Shown here in pieces: positions 28,122-39,938 of a stretch of DNA of 64,000 nt; the first letter of the stretch is position 1, and every line of letters starts with the position of its first letter. Position numbers and translations under genes: made by a program. The notes beneath the pieces were generated by a model, which worked only from the letters and a program-made list of their open reading frames with translations, was not told the DNA's origin and did not search any database. The DNA comes from Venatoribacter cucullus (GTDB lineage: Bacteria > Pseudomonadota > Gammaproteobacteria > Pseudomonadales > Oceanobacteraceae), in NCBI RefSeq assembly GCF_016132445.1, contig NZ_CP046056.1:2666501-2730500 (forward strand). The letters are read 5' to 3'.

Positions 28122-28150
28122 TTTATACCAAAACGACCAGAGGGTAGCAA
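28122..28150 (-). promoter_or_regulatory. Strong promoter of rpmB-rpmG
   Basis: On the minus strand TTGCTA (28145-28150), 17-base spacer and TATAAA (28122-28127), about 110 bases before the rpmB start. This is a near-consensus sigma-70 promoter as expected for a ribosomal protein operon. Confidence 0.75.
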
Positions 28151-28227
28151 GCGAAAGCTTATTTTTTCGCCAACGTCGCCAACAACTGAATCCGGCATCC
28201 CCGTCTCCCGCCCGGCGTTCAGCGCGG

Positions 28228-28902
28228 CTACATCCAGCCGCGCTCAGCAAACGACTCACAGTACCCGTCACCAACAATCAGATGATCCAGCACCCGCACA
28301 TCCACCAGCGCCAGCGCCTGCTGCAACCGTTCGGTAATGGCGCGGTCGGCCTGGCTGGGTTCGGCAATGCCGGACGGGTGGTTATGCACCAGAATCACGG
28401 CGGCGGCGCTGTGCGCCAGCACCAGCTTCACCACTTCGCGTGGGTATACGGCGGCGCCGTCGATGGTGCCGCGGAACAGTTCGCTGTATTTCAGCACCCG
28501 GTGCTGGTTATCCAGCATTAATAGGGCAAAGACTTCGTAGTCACGGTCACGCAGCTGTGCCTGCAGATAACGGCGGGTCAGTTCCGGGCTGGTCAGCGCT
28601 TCGCTGCGGTTCAGTTGTTCCGCCAGATGACGACGGGCCATTTCCAGCACCGCCTGCAACTGGGCAAACTTGGCGGCCCCCAGTCCCAATGGCTGACAGA
28701 ACGCTTGTTGATCAGCGGTTAACAGACTGCGTAAGCCACCGAACTCCTGCAGCAGCTCGCGGGCCAGGTCAACAGCGCTTTTTCCTTTCACGCCGGTGCG
28801 CAGAAAAATCGCCAGCAATTCGGCATCCGACAGGCTGCCGGCACCCTGTAATAACAGCTTTTCCCGTGGTCGTTCCTGTTCCGGCCAGTCACTGATTGCC
28901 AT
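28228..28902 (-). CDS. radC: RadC family JAB-domain protein
   Basis: A 224-residue protein with an N-terminal helix-hairpin-helix part ([14 protein letters not shown]) and a JAB1/MPN-type metal domain whose signature is [15 protein letters not shown]. RadC is named for repair but its true role is uncertain. GGGAGGT precedes the chosen ATG; a longer start would overlap coaBC's promoter region. It is divergent from coaBC, as in E. coli and Pseudomonas. Confidence 0.93.
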   Translation of the reverse strand: MAISDWPEQERPREKLLLQGAGSLSDAELLAIFLRTGVKGKSAVDLARELLQEFGGLRSLLTADQQAFCQPLGLGAAKFAQLQAVLEMARRHLAEQLNRSEALTSPELTRRYLQAQLRDRDYEVFALLMLDNQHRVLKYSELFRGTIDGAAVYPREVVKLVLAHSAAAVILVHNHPSGIAEPSQADRAITERLQQALALVDVRVLDHLIVGDGYCESFAERGWM

Positions 28903-28966
28903 GCCTACCTCCCTGCAGGTCTGTGTTATATACTTGCCGGCCATTCTAGGCAGCCCGGATCCGACC

Positions 28967-30187
28967 ATGCAACAACTCTGCAACAAGCGCATTCTGCTTG
29001 GCGTAACGGGTGGTATTGCCGCCTATAAATCAGCCGAACTGATCCGTTTGCTGAAGAAAGCCGGAGCGGATGTGCAGGTGGTGATGACCGCTGGCGCCAT
29101 GGAGTTTATAACCCCTCTTACCCTGCAGGCGCTGTCCGGCAATCCGGTGCACCACGCCCTGCTCGACCCGGAAGCCGAAGCCGGCATGGGCCATATTGAG
29201 CTGGCGCGCTGGGCCGATCTGGTACTGGTGGCACCGGCGACCGCCAATTTTATTGCCCGTCTGACCCAGGGTCTGGGCAACGACCTGCTCACGACCCTGT
29301 GCCTGGCGACCGAAGCCCCGCTGGTATTGGCACCGGCGATGAATCAGGCCATGTGGCGTGATCCGATGACGCAGGCCAATCTCGAACGTCTGCAGGATCT
29401 GAAAGGCCCGCAAGTGTCACTGCTCGGCCCGGCCGATGGCGTACAGGCCTGTGGCGATACCGGCCCCGGCCGCATGCTGGAGCCGGAGCTGATTGCCGAA
29501 GGGATCGCCGGCCTGTTCCAGAGCGATATTCTCAGTGGCGTGCGGGTGGTGATTACCGCCGGCCCGACCCGCGAAGCCATCGACCCGGTGCGTTATATCT
29601 CCAATCACAGCTCCGGCAAAATGGGCTTTGCGCTGGCCACCGCCGCCATGGAAGCCGGCGCCCGCGTCACCCTGATCCGGGGCCCGGTTAACCTGCCCGA
29701 CCCGGATCGTATTCAATGCCTGCGGGTCGAGTCGGCCCGCGATATGCTCGAAGCCTCGCTGCAGCAGCTGGGCGAGTGCGATATTTTTATCGCCGCCGCC
29801 GCCGTCGCCGATTACCGCCCGCTGCAAACCGCCGACCAGAAAATTAAAAAGTCCGCCGCCTCCGACACCCTGGAGCTGACGCTGGTGAAAAACCCCGACA
29901 TTGTGGCCACCGTCGCCGGTCACGAACAGCGTCCTTTTACCGTTGGTTTTGCCGCTGAAACTCAGGATGTGGAAAACTACGCCCGCCACAAACTGCAGCA
30001 GAAAAATCTGGATATAATCGTCGCCAACGACGTCTCGCGCAGCGATATCGGCTTTAACAGTGATGAAAACGCCGTTACCGTATTCTGGCAGCAAAGCCAG
30101 CAGGCGTTTGGCCAAATGAGCAAAACCACGCTGGCGCGCGAGCTGGTGCGGCTGATTGCTCAACGCTACCGGGCGGCTACCGAATAA
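28967..30187 (+). CDS. coaBC: Bifunctional phosphopantothenoylcysteine decarboxylase/synthetase
   Basis: A 406-residue two-domain enzyme of coenzyme A synthesis. The CoaC flavoprotein half (1 to about 190) has [18 protein letters not shown] and the Cys in [10 protein letters not shown]; the CoaB half has [20 protein letters not shown] and KNPDIVA. It adds cysteine to phosphopantothenate and then decarboxylates the product. Together with coaD at 22.3 kb two CoA genes lie in the window. dut follows by 29 bases. Confidence 0.96.
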   Translation: MQQLCNKRILLGVTGGIAAYKSAELIRLLKKAGADVQVVMTAGAMEFITPLTLQALSGNPVHHALLDPEAEAGMGHIELARWADLVLVAPATANFIARLTQGLGNDLLTTLCLATEAPLVLAPAMNQAMWRDPMTQANLERLQDLKGPQVSLLGPADGVQACGDTGPGRMLEPELIAEGIAGLFQSDILSGVRVVITAGPTREAIDPVRYISNHSSGKMGFALATAAMEAGARVTLIRGPVNLPDPDRIQCLRVESARDMLEASLQQLGECDIFIAAAAVADYRPLQTADQKIKKSAASDTLELTLVKNPDIVATVAGHEQRPFTVGFAAETQDVENYARHKLQQKNLDIIVANDVSRSDIGFNSDENAVTVFWQQSQQAFGQMSKTTLARELVRLIAQRYRAATE

Positions 30188-30216
30188 TACCTACCATTAC
30201 GACACAGGGATTTTCC

Positions 30217-30672
30217 ATGCATAAGTTACAGGTCAAACTGCTCGATCCACGGCTGGGCAACAGCATCCCGCTGCCGCAGTACGCCACCGCCGGTTCGGCC
30301 GGGCTGGATCTGCGCGCCTGCCTGGACGCACCCATGACATTGCACCCGGGTGATACCCAGCTGATCCGCACCGGCATGGCCATTTATATTGAAGACCCGT
30401 CGCTGGCCGCGGTTATTCTGCCGCGCTCCGGCTTAGGGCATAAACACGGTATTGTGCTGGGCAATCTGGTTGGCCTGATTGACTCTGATTATCAGGGTGA
30501 GCTGATGGTCAGCTGCTGGAACCGTGGCCAGCAAAGCTTCACCATTGATGTGGGCGAACGTCTGGCCCAGCTGGTGCTGGTACCGGTGGTGCAGGCCGCC
30601 TTTGAAGTGGTGGATGAATTTGTCGCTACCGAACGCGGCACCGGCGGCTTTGGCCATTCCGGCCGCGGCTGA
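30217..30672 (+). CDS. dut: dUTP diphosphatase
   Basis: A 151-residue trimeric dUTPase that keeps uracil out of DNA and makes dUMP for thymidylate synthesis. All five motifs are visible: [35 protein letters not shown] and the C-terminal arm [12 protein letters not shown]. Same length as E. coli Dut. It lies between coaBC and algC as in Pseudomonas. A hairpin GGCTCCG/CGGAGCC at 30701-30722 follows, without a T run. Confidence 0.97.
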   Translation: MHKLQVKLLDPRLGNSIPLPQYATAGSAGLDLRACLDAPMTLHPGDTQLIRTGMAIYIEDPSLAAVILPRSGLGHKHGIVLGNLVGLIDSDYQGELMVSCWNRGQQSFTIDVGERLAQLVLVPVVQAAFEVVDEFVATERGTGGFGHSGRG

Positions 30673-30742
30673 AAGGCCAGATCACCACGATGAATAATAA
30701 GGCTCCGCACACTGACGGAGCCATGTGCAGGAAGGGATATCT

Positions 30743-33238
30743 ATGAGCAAAGCCGCATCCGGGCCACAGCGCACCATTATTTTTTACAGCCGCATCACCA
30801 TCTGGCTGGCCTTGTTATTCATTGCCGGCGGCATGGCCGTGCAAAGCCTGCAGGTGAACCTGTTTACCCAATCCGACGTTGACCGCGCGTTTGCCAACGC
30901 CATGGCCGAGCAGATGTCGCACGCGCTCAGTATCCGTCTGCAGGACACCCGCCGCCTGCAGCAGGCCGCCAGCAATCACCCACAAACCCTGCAGGCGCTG
31001 CGCGAAGACAACCCGGCCTGGCGCGCTACCCTGCGTCAGTTTCTGGCCGGTGCCAGCCAGCTGCGTCTGATCCGCCGCGACGATGCCATGGGCCTGCACA
31101 CCACCCTCGGTTATGCGGTACAGGATCTGGTCAGCCGTACTCTGAACGGCGCCGATATGCGGCTGGAAGCGGTACAGCGTAATGGTGATCTGCACTTCTA
31201 CTGGGCCTCGCCGGTGCGCGACGAACAACAGCGCATCGCCGGTGTGCTGCTGGCCGAATACGGCCCGGCCTGGCTCAGCCAGTTTCAGTCCGGCGCCAGC
31301 CAGACCCTCGGCCAGGTGGTGGTAACCCAGTACGTCGATAACGACCGCTCGCGCGGGCTGGAAATTTTCCGCACCGGTAAAGATGCTCCGCGCACCGGTA
31401 CGCTGGTGACCTTGCCGATCAATGACTTCTGGTACCTTACCTACATTCCGGCCGAAGAGCGGCCGCAGCTCAGTCTGATGCCGATGGTCACGCCCTGGGT
31501 GGTGGTATTGCTGGCAACCCTGGTTGGTCTGTTTATTCTGGTGGGCCTGCAGAAACGTGAAATTCTGCGTAATCAATTGCAACTGCTGACCTATGTGCGC
31601 GGGTTAAGCCGCCGCGGCGTGGACGAACAACCCACCTTTACCCTGCGCCTGTTTCATGAACTGGCCGGCAGCATGCAGCACCTGATTCACACCCTGCGCC
31701 CCTCAGTCAGCACCAGCGTCACCAGCAGTCGCGACAACAGCCGCAACAAGCCGGATATTGTCTTTGAACCGGTACGAAAAACCCCGGTCAGCGCCCGCTT
31801 GGCGGCCACAGATAAAGGCTTGCCGGAACTGATGGTGGAAGAAATGGAGCATGAAGAACCGGCGTCGGTCAGCCAGAGCATCTTCCGTGCTTATGACATC
31901 CGCGGCATTGTCGGCCAGGATTTAACCCCGGAAATCACCTATTGGATTGGCCGGGCACTGGGGGCGGAAGTGCGCGAACGCGGTTTCAGCAAACTGGCGC
32001 TGGCCTGGGATGGCCGCCTGTCCAGCCCGTCACTCAGCAGTGAGCTGCAGCGCGGTGTGCTGGAAGCCGGCTGTCATGTCATCAGCCTCGGCGCCCAGCC
32101 CACCGGCCTGCTGTATTTTGCCACCCACGAACTCGATACCCCTTGCGGTGCCATGATTACCGGCAGCCATAATCCGGCCGAGTTTAACGGTATTAAAATC
32201 GTTATCGACCGCCATACGCTGGCGCAGGAAGAACTGATGGGGCTGTATCACCGCATCAAACGTGGAGACCTGCCGCGGGGTGAAGGCCAGCTGGAACAGC
32301 GGGATTTAAGCCCCGCTTACCTGCAGCGTATTGATGACGACATTCAGCTGGCCCGGCCGCTGAACATTGTGGTGGATGCCGGTAACGGTATCGCCGGCCC
32401 GCTGGCCGAACAATTACTGCAGCGACTGGGGGTTAACGCCACCTGCCTGTTCTGCGATGTCGATGGCAGCTTCCCCAACCATCACCCTGACCCGGGCGTA
32501 CCGCACAATCTGCAAAGCCTGCAGCAAACCGTACTGGCCAACAAAGCCGATCTGGGCCTGGCCTTTGACGGTGACGGTGATCGGGTCGCGCTGGTCGACA
32601 ACCATGGCAAAATCATCTGGCCAGACCGCCTGCTGATGCTGCTGGTGGAAGATATTCTGCCGCGCCATCCGGGCCGGGATGTGATTTACGACATAAAATC
32701 TTCGCGCCATCTGGCCACCTTAATCAGCCGTCACGGCGGCCGCCCGGCGATGTGGAAAACCGGCCATTCGCTGATGAAGCGCAAGATGCAGGAAACCCAG
32801 GCGGTAGTGGGTGGTGAATTCAGCGGCCACCTGTATATTCAGGATCGCTGGTACGGCTTCGACGACGGTCTGTACGCCGCCGCCCGCCTGCTGGAAATTC
32901 TCAGTCAGCGCAGCCAGAGCTGTGCCGAAGTGTTTGCTGCTCTGCCGGAAGATGTCAGCACCCCGGAAATCACCATCAACACCGATGATGTGCGCAAATT
33001 CAGCATTCTGAAAACACTGTCGGAAGATGCCCAGCTGACCGATGGCGCCCGGGTGTTCACCATGGACGGCCTGCGTATCGAATTCCCCGATGGCTGGGGT
33101 CTGGTGCGGCCGTCCAACACCACACCCAAACTGACGCTGCGCTTTGCCGGTAATAACGAAGCGGCGGTGGCGCGCCTGCAACAGCGGATGAAAGAAGCCC
33201 TGCAGCGCCACGCGCCGGAACTGCAGATTCCGTTCTGA
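30743..33238 (+). CDS. algC: Phosphomannomutase/phosphoglucomutase with membrane-anchored N-terminal domain
   Basis: An 831-residue fusion. Residues 1 to about 275 hold two membrane helices (about 14-34 and 252-272) with an extracytoplasmic domain between them; after a linker, about residues 375-831 form the AlgC-type phosphohexomutase: phosphoserine in TGSHNPAEFNG (Ser475), metal loop DGDGDR and the sugar loop GGEFSGH. The enzyme makes mannose-1-P and glucose-1-P for LPS and polysaccharides. A long membrane-linked form also occurs in Pseudomonas; the sensor-like part has no known ligand. GGAAGGG precedes the ATG. Confidence 0.93.
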   Translation: MSKAASGPQRTIIFYSRITIWLALLFIAGGMAVQSLQVNLFTQSDVDRAFANAMAEQMSHALSIRLQDTRRLQQAASNHPQTLQALREDNPAWRATLRQFLAGASQLRLIRRDDAMGLHTTLGYAVQDLVSRTLNGADMRLEAVQRNGDLHFYWASPVRDEQQRIAGVLLAEYGPAWLSQFQSGASQTLGQVVVTQYVDNDRSRGLEIFRTGKDAPRTGTLVTLPINDFWYLTYIPAEERPQLSLMPMVTPWVVVLLATLVGLFILVGLQKREILRNQLQLLTYVRGLSRRGVDEQPTFTLRLFHELAGSMQHLIHTLRPSVSTSVTSSRDNSRNKPDIVFEPVRKTPVSARLAATDKGLPELMVEEMEHEEPASVSQSIFRAYDIRGIVGQDLTPEITYWIGRALGAEVRERGFSKLALAWDGRLSSPSLSSELQRGVLEAGCHVISLGAQPTGLLYFATHELDTPCGAMITGSHNPAEFNGIKIVIDRHTLAQEELMGLYHRIKRGDLPRGEGQLEQRDLSPAYLQRIDDDIQLARPLNIVVDAGNGIAGPLAEQLLQRLGVNATCLFCDVDGSFPNHHPDPGVPHNLQSLQQTVLANKADLGLAFDGDGDRVALVDNHGKIIWPDRLLMLLVEDILPRHPGRDVIYDIKSSRHLATLISRHGGRPAMWKTGHSLMKRKMQETQAVVGGEFSGHLYIQDRWYGFDDGLYAAARLLEILSQRSQSCAEVFAALPEDVSTPEITINTDDVRKFSILKTLSEDAQLTDGARVFTMDGLRIEFPDGWGLVRPSNTTPKLTLRFAGNNEAAVARLQQRMKEALQRHAPELQIPF

Positions 33239-33265
33239 CCCGGGGCAACGCCGGCCGATTTCCGG

Positions 33266-34258
<993 letters not shown>

Positions 34259-34268
34259 GAGGCTTTTC

Positions 34269-34889
34269 ATGACCGAAACAGGCGACAAACTGTCCCGCCG
34301 CGATCAGATTCTGCAGGCGCTGGTCACCATGCTGGAAAACAACCCCGGTGCGCGCATTACCACCGCCAACCTGGCGAAAGAAGTGGGCGTATCGGAAGCC
34401 GCGTTGTACCGGCATTTTCCCAGCAAAGCCAAGATGTTTGAGGGGCTGATCGCTTTTATTGAAGAGACGGTATTCTCGCGCATTACCCGCATCATGCAGG
34501 ATTTCGAGCGTGCCGATGATCGCTGCGAAAAAACCTTAACACTGGTGCTGACCTTTGCGGAAAAAAATCCGGGCCTGTGCCGGCTGTTATCCGGTGATGC
34601 ACTGGCCGGTGAGACCGAACGCCTGCGCGATCGCATGCAGCAGTTCTTCGACCGCATTGAAGCTCAGCTGAAACAGATTTTGCGTGAAGCCGAAATGCGC
34701 GAAGGAAAAGTACCGGTACAAACCGCCAGTGCCGCCGCCAACCTGCTGACGGCGCTGCTGGAAGGCCGTATCCGCCAGTATGTGCGCAGTGAATTCAAAG
34801 CACTGCCGACGACCTACTGGGACGAACAATGGCCAATGCTGCGCGTCTCTCTGCTGCGCGATAAAGACCTGAGCCGGATGCCGGTTTAA
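34269..34889 (+). CDS. slmA: Nucleoid occlusion factor SlmA
   Basis: A 206-residue TetR-family protein. The helix-turn-helix is [23 protein letters not shown]; the body matches SlmA with [31 protein letters not shown] and VRSEFK. SlmA binds specific chromosomal sites and blocks FtsZ rings over the nucleoid. The gene lies next to argB in pseudomonads and near dut in E. coli. A strong terminator follows. Confidence 0.92.
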   Translation: MTETGDKLSRRDQILQALVTMLENNPGARITTANLAKEVGVSEAALYRHFPSKAKMFEGLIAFIEETVFSRITRIMQDFERADDRCEKTLTLVLTFAEKNPGLCRLLSGDALAGETERLRDRMQQFFDRIEAQLKQILREAEMREGKVPVQTASAAANLLTALLEGRIRQYVRSEFKALPTTYWDEQWPMLRVSLLRDKDLSRMPV

Positions 34890-34895
34890 CCCCAT

Positions 34896-34924
34896 AAAAA
34901 ACGGCGCCACGGCGCCGTTTTTTA
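34896..34924. terminator. Bidirectional terminator between slmA and the coiled-coil gene
   Basis: Stem AAAAAACGGCGCC/GGCGCCGTTTTTT with a 2-base loop; strong A and T runs on the two sides make it usable by both converging genes. Confidence 0.9.
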
Positions 34925-34942
34925 TGTCTGTTGTCTGCCGGT

Positions 34943-35626
34943 TCAGGGATTTTCCCGACCCGCTAACGTGCGGTCGACATGGTCCAGATCAACATCTTCG
35001 TCCAGCGTACCCGGTGCATACACCCGCAGAATCCGCACCCGTTCGTACTGATCGGCCATATCACGCGTCATTGCCTGCATCTCTTGCTGGCGCTGGCGAA
35101 TATTGTTTTCACTGTCGCGGATACCATTCTGTAACTGCACCACTTCCAGGCGCAGGTCTGCCGGTACTTCCTGACCACGACGCTCGAAATTAGCGGCCGC
35201 ATTCTGTGCCTGCCCGAGCTTCTGCTCCAGGTCGACAATACGCCGGCGCTGCAGCTGAATATAAGAGTCAATTTCATCCGCCTTGCGCTGCCGCGCGCGC
35301 TCCACATCGGCCGGACTGGCGTACAACCTTAATAAATCCAGGTCCTGCCGGCGCTGTTCGGCAATGGCTTCTTTGCGTGCTTTGGCAGCTGCTTCTGCGG
35401 CACGACGCTGCTCCAGTTCTTCTTTGGTAGGCGCTGGTTCCACCGTGCGCACCACCATGCCCTGACTGTTCAGTACCTGATACCCCAGATGGCTGTATTC
35501 AGCCGGAACGTGATCTTTCAGAACCACAGCACCATCGACGGTAAAACGATACAACTGGCGGGCCTGAGCGTGACTGGCCAGCAGTACACCCGACAACAGC
35601 ACCGTTAACAGCAGGCTTGCTTTCAT
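34943..35626 (-). CDS. Hypothetical periplasmic coiled-coil protein (DUF4124-like start)
   Basis: A 227-residue protein with signal peptide ending SHAQA, a short domain RQLYRFTVDGAVVLKDHVPAEY resembling the DUF4124 type, a highly charged helix (about 70-105), and a long coiled coil (about 110-195, many Gln/Arg/Glu). The function is unknown. It begins 2 bases after the pyrE stop, so it probably shares the pyrE transcript. Confidence 0.7.
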   Translation of the reverse strand: MKASLLLTVLLSGVLLASHAQARQLYRFTVDGAVVLKDHVPAEYSHLGYQVLNSQGMVVRTVEPAPTKEELEQRRAAEAAAKARKEAIAEQRRQDLDLLRLYASPADVERARQRKADEIDSYIQLQRRRIVDLEQKLGQAQNAAANFERRGQEVPADLRLEVVQLQNGIRDSENNIRQRQQEMQAMTRDMADQYERVRILRVYAPGTLDEDVDLDHVDRTLAGRENP

Positions 35627-35628
35627 AC

Positions 35629-36276
35629 TTATGAAACCCCGTATTGATCCCGGTAGGCGCGAATAGCAGCCGCATATTGCTGCAGCTCCGGCTGTTCCGA
35701 TACATAATCCAGCACCTGATTCAGGCCCACGATACTGATGACTTTCATACCGAAGTCGCGTTCGACTTCCTGAATGGCCGACAGTTCACCCTGGCCTTTT
35801 TCCTGCCGGTCCAGCGCAATCAGCGCCGCCGCTGGCACCGCACCGTCGGCGCCCTGAATAATGGCCATGACTTCACGAATGGCGGTGCCGGCGGTAATGA
35901 CATCATCGACAATCAGCACCCGACCCTGCAGCGGTGCCCCCACCAGCGAACCACCTTCGCCATGGGTTTTGGCTTCTTTGCGGTTAAACACATAGGGCAC
36001 ATCTTTGTGGTACTGATCAGCCAGCGCCACGGTTAATACCGCCGCCAGCGGAATACCTTTATAAGCCGGGCCAAACACCACATCGTAAGCCACGCCGGAA
36101 TCTTCCAGAGCCGCAGCATAGAAGCGGCCTAACTGTGCCAGCGCTTTACCGCTGTTAAATAACCCGGCATTAAAAAAATAAGGACTGACACGACCGGATT
36201 TAAGGGTAAATTCACCGAATTTCAGCACGCCCTGAGCAATGGCAAATTCAATAAAGTCTTTCTGATAACTCTGCAT
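35629..36276 (-). CDS. pyrE: Orotate phosphoribosyltransferase
   Basis: A 215-residue enzyme of pyrimidine synthesis that joins orotate to PRPP. Start [20 protein letters not shown] and [16 protein letters not shown] are typical; the PRPP site is [17 protein letters not shown] longer frame to 36384 exists but lacks family similarity. It is divergent from crc by 148 bases, the same arrangement as in Pseudomonas. Confidence 0.95.
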   Translation of the reverse strand: MQSYQKDFIEFAIAQGVLKFGEFTLKSGRVSPYFFNAGLFNSGKALAQLGRFYAAALEDSGVAYDVVFGPAYKGIPLAAVLTVALADQYHKDVPYVFNRKEAKTHGEGGSLVGAPLQGRVLIVDDVITAGTAIREVMAIIQGADGAVPAAALIALDRQEKGQGELSAIQEVERDFGMKVISIVGLNQVLDYVSEQPELQQYAAAIRAYRDQYGVS

Positions 36277-36424
36277 AACAGATCCGCAACCGATGGCCGC
36301 AACCGGCCGGATTAAGGGGATAACGGCGCATCGCCTGACGCACAAAAACACAACATTCAGTGCCAATGTTAGCGACCCGCTCAAGATGGGTTATCATACA
36401 CACAACGCCTGTCTGGAACCATGT

Positions 36425-37198
36425 ATGAGGATTATCAGTTTACACGTCAACGGCCTGCAGCAAGCGGTCGAAAAAGGGTTGTATGCCTGGCTGAAAACCG
36501 CCGATGCGGATGTGGTTGCTATTCAGAACCTGAAAGCCAAAGAGTACCAGCTGCCCGATGCCGTGCTGTACCCGGAAGGCTTCAACGCCTACTTCTTTGA
36601 TGCCGAAGCCGAAGGTTATTCCGGTGTGGCGATTCTGACCAAAGAAGTACCCAAGGCCATTATGACCGGCCTGGCCTTCCCGCAGTGCGATATGCAGGGC
36701 CGCTTTATTCAGGCCGATTTTCCGCACGTCAGTGTCGGCTCCGTGCTGTTTCCGGCGGTGGATGAATACAACAGCCTGGAAGACAAACTGGCCTTCCAGA
36801 AAGCCTTCCTTGACCATCTGAATAAAACCCGGCGTAAGCGCCGCGAGTTTATTTTCTGCGGTAACTTTGAAGCGGCGCATAAAACCGTGGATCTGGATAA
36901 CTGGCAGGAACAACAGAGTACGCCCGGTTTTTTACCGGAAGAGCGCGCTTTCTTTGATCAGATGTTTGGCCCGGTCGGTTATGTCGATGCCTTCCGCGAA
37001 GCCAACTTCGGCGAAAACCAGTACACCTGGTGGCCGGACGCCGACAGCGCCCGGCGCAACCAGAATGGCTGGCGTAAGGATTATCAGATCTGCACGCCGT
37101 CCATTCGCCAGTTTGTGGTGGATGCCAAACTCGACACCAGCCTGCGCTTCGGCGATCACGCCGCGGTGATGGTGGAGTACGAGTTTGATGAGGACTGA
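36425..37198 (+). CDS. crc: Crc-like protein of the exonuclease III fold, active site degenerate
   Basis: A 257-residue member of the exonuclease III/endonuclease family. The fold motifs are recognisable but key acids are replaced: the Glu of LQET is Asn35 in AIQNLK, and the GDxN motif is CGNFEAAH, so Asp and Asn are both changed; the His near the end (GDHAAV) remains. The sequence and its place beside pyrE and rph match Pseudomonas Crc, which is not a nuclease but works with Hfq to repress translation of catabolic mRNAs. The Crc role is inferred. The ribosome site is weak. Confidence 0.8.
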   Translation: MRIISLHVNGLQQAVEKGLYAWLKTADADVVAIQNLKAKEYQLPDAVLYPEGFNAYFFDAEAEGYSGVAILTKEVPKAIMTGLAFPQCDMQGRFIQADFPHVSVGSVLFPAVDEYNSLEDKLAFQKAFLDHLNKTRRKRREFIFCGNFEAAHKTVDLDNWQEQQSTPGFLPEERAFFDQMFGPVGYVDAFREANFGENQYTWWPDADSARRNQNGWRKDYQICTPSIRQFVVDAKLDTSLRFGDHAAVMVEYEFDED

Positions 37199-37216
37199 GG
37201 CTCGCTGAGCGAGCCT
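37198..37216 (+). terminator. Hairpin at the crc stop codon
   Basis: Perfect 8-base stem AGGCTCGC/GCGAGCCT with loop TGA, overlapping the last base of the crc stop. Only a weak T stretch follows, so it may be a poor terminator or an mRNA end stabiliser. Palindrome copy C follows 4 bases later. Confidence 0.5.
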
Positions 37217-37220
37217 TATC

Positions 37221-37304
37221 GTTCAAGGTTGAGGGTTAAGCGTTGAGCGAGCTTTTGTATCGAATACCGAGCCCGCAGAACCCTTAACCCTGAACGCTCA
37301 CCCC
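37221..37304. repeat. Heptad-unit palindrome, copy C
   Basis: Left arm GTTCAAG, GTTGAGG, GTTAAGC, GTTGAGC; centre of about 30 bases with GAGC and GAATACC; right arm reading AACCCTTAACCCTGAACGC then TCACCCC. Lies in the convergent gap between crc and rph, 22 bases after the crc stop. Confidence 0.75.
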
Positions 37305-37309
37305 AGAAA

Positions 37310-38026
37310 CTAACCCGCCAACGCCGCCTTCTGCGCCGCACTCAGTTCCACAATGGCCTTCTGGGCCAGCGCCAGCATGGCGTTCAGTTCGTCCGGTGTG
37401 AAGGCTTCGCCTTCCGCCGTGCCCTGAATTTCCACAAAACCGCCGGTCTCGGTCATGATCACGTTCAGGTCGGTTTCGGCACTGGAATCTTCGGCGTAAT
37501 CCAGATCCAGCACGGCTTCGCCCTTATAGATACCCACGGATACCGCCGCGATCATCTGCTTCAGCGGCTCGCCTTTGACTTTACCATTGGCTTTCAGCCA
37601 GTTAATGGCATCGGCCAGCGCCACACAAGCACCGGTAATAGATGCGGTGCGGGTGCCGCCGTCAGCCTGAATCACATCGCAGTCGATGGCGATGGTGTTT
37701 TCACCCAGTGCCGTCAGGTCAATGGCGGCGCGCAGGCTGCGGCCGATCAGGCGGGAAATTTCCACCGTACGGCCCTGCTGTTTGCCTTTGGCCGCTTCAC
37801 GCTGCATGCGGGAACCGGTGGAGCGCGGCAGCATGCCGTACTCTGCAGTTACCCAGCCCTGGCCCTTGCCGCGCAGGAATGGCGGTACACTGGTTTCCAC
37901 CGAGGCGGTACAGATCACTTTGGTATCACCGAATTCCACCAGCACGGAGCCTTCCGCGTGTTTGGTGTAGTTGCGGGTAATGCGGACGTCGCGCAACTGA
38001 TCGGGGGTGCGACCACTGGGTCTCAT
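37310..38026 (-). CDS. rph: Ribonuclease PH
   Basis: A 238-residue phosphorolytic 3' exonuclease that trims tRNA ends. [11 protein letters not shown] at the start, [14 protein letters not shown] and the phosphate site [15 protein letters not shown] are conserved, then [19 protein letters not shown]. Full length, unlike the truncated rph of E. coli K-12. Divergent from yicC, 98 bases apart. Confidence 0.97.
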   Translation of the reverse strand: MRPSGRTPDQLRDVRITRNYTKHAEGSVLVEFGDTKVICTASVETSVPPFLRGKGQGWVTAEYGMLPRSTGSRMQREAAKGKQQGRTVEISRLIGRSLRAAIDLTALGENTIAIDCDVIQADGGTRTASITGACVALADAINWLKANGKVKGEPLKQMIAAVSVGIYKGEAVLDLDYAEDSSAETDLNVIMTETGGFVEIQGTAEGEAFTPDELNAMLALAQKAIVELSAAQKAALAG

Positions 38027-38124
38027 ACGGGAATCCTCTGGTTAACAATCGTATCGGGCCGGCATTATAGCGGCAAAAGCCCCCAGCCCTTACAATGAGC
38101 GGCAGTTTTTACGGAGTTCAGTGC

Positions 38125-38988
38125 ATGGTATTCAGCATGACCGCCTTTGCCCGGGCCAGCAGCGAATGTCCGCAAGGGCGTTTCACCTGGGAAATCCGCT
38201 CGGTCAACAGCCGCTATCTGGAGCTGCATTTCCGCCTGCCGGATGCCTTCCGCGATCTGGAGCCGGCCCTGCGCGAACGGCTGCGCCAGCAGCTCAGCCG
38301 TGGCAAAGTCGAATGCGGGCTGCGTTTCCAGCCTATTCAGAGCAGCGAACGCCTGCAGGTAAACAGCGCCATGGTGCATGAACTGGTGCGGGCGGCTGAT
38401 GAAGTGCAGGCGATTATTGGCCCCGGCAATGCCATGGATGTATTGGACGTGCTGCAATGGCCCGGCGTGCTCAGCAGCGAAGACGCCGACAGCAAAGCCC
38501 TGCAGGCAACGGCGTTACAGTCTTTTGATGACTGCCTGCAACAAAGCAAAACCGCCCGCGCCCGCGAAGGCACTGAACTGGCCGCCCTGATTCAGCAACG
38601 GCTGGCGACCATGCGCAGCCTGGTAGCCGGGGTACAGGAACAAATGCCCGCCGCACTGGCCGCGCAGCGCCAGCAGCTAGCCGATAAACTGGCCGCGCTG
38701 CAGGTACAGGCCGACCCGCAACGGCTGGAGACCGAACTGGTGTTACTGGCCCAGAAAGCCGATATTGCCGAAGAACTGGATCGCCTGAACACCCACCTGC
38801 AGGAAGTGGAACGAATTTTACAGGCCGGCGAACCCATCGGCCGCCGGCTCGATTTTATGATGCAGGAGCTCAACCGCGAGGCCAACACACTGTCGTCCAA
38901 ATCCATTACTACCGGCATCACGCAGACCGCGGTCGATCTGAAAGTCCTGATCGAACAAATGCGCGAGCAGGTACAAAACATTGAATAA
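38125..38988 (+). CDS. YicC family endoribonuclease
   Basis: A 287-residue protein: start VFSMTAFARA, WEIRSVNSRYLELHFRLP, and the C-terminal DUF1732 part RRLDFMMQELNREANTLSSK, all family signatures. YicC proteins are ring-shaped RNA-cleaving enzymes involved in small-RNA and mRNA decay. The start 30 bases into the longer frame fits the family. gmk follows after 12 bases; yicC-gmk-rpoZ-spoT is an ancestral cluster. Confidence 0.93.
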   Translation: MVFSMTAFARASSECPQGRFTWEIRSVNSRYLELHFRLPDAFRDLEPALRERLRQQLSRGKVECGLRFQPIQSSERLQVNSAMVHELVRAADEVQAIIGPGNAMDVLDVLQWPGVLSSEDADSKALQATALQSFDDCLQQSKTARAREGTELAALIQQRLATMRSLVAGVQEQMPAALAAQRQQLADKLAALQVQADPQRLETELVLLAQKADIAEELDRLNTHLQEVERILQAGEPIGRRLDFMMQELNREANTLSSKSITTGITQTAVDLKVLIEQMREQVQNIE

Positions 38989-39615
<627 letters not shown>

Positions 39616-39686
39616 CTTCCCTTATGGCAGCATTCCGTTAAAATACCCGGTTCCACCGAATTCATCTGTCCACAGGATCACCCTCC

Positions 39687-39917
39687 ATGGCACGCGTAAC
39701 CGTAGAAGATTGCTTAACCAACGTTGATAACCGTTTCGAGCTGGTCATGCTGGCCACCAAGCGCGCCCGTCAGATCGCCGTTCAGGGCGCCGAGCCCCTG
39801 GTAGCGGAAGAAAACGACAAGCCCACCGTGCTGGCACTGCGTGAAATTGCCGAAAACCTGGTAACTCCGGCCACCATGGCGGCGCAGGAAGAAGCGGCGC
39901 GGGCCGAGCAGTACTGA
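39687..39917 (+). CDS. rpoZ: RNA polymerase omega subunit
   Basis: A 76-residue subunit: [32 protein letters not shown] and [11 protein letters not shown] are diagnostic. Omega helps assemble RNA polymerase and forms part of a ppGpp site. The 71-base gap from gmk contains TTAAAAT, a possible promoter. spoT follows 21 bases later. Confidence 0.97.
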   Translation: MARVTVEDCLTNVDNRFELVMLATKRARQIAVQGAEPLVAEENDKPTVLALREIAENLVTPATMAAQEEAARAEQY

Positions 39918-39938
39918 GCAGAACGGGGTTCTGCTTAA

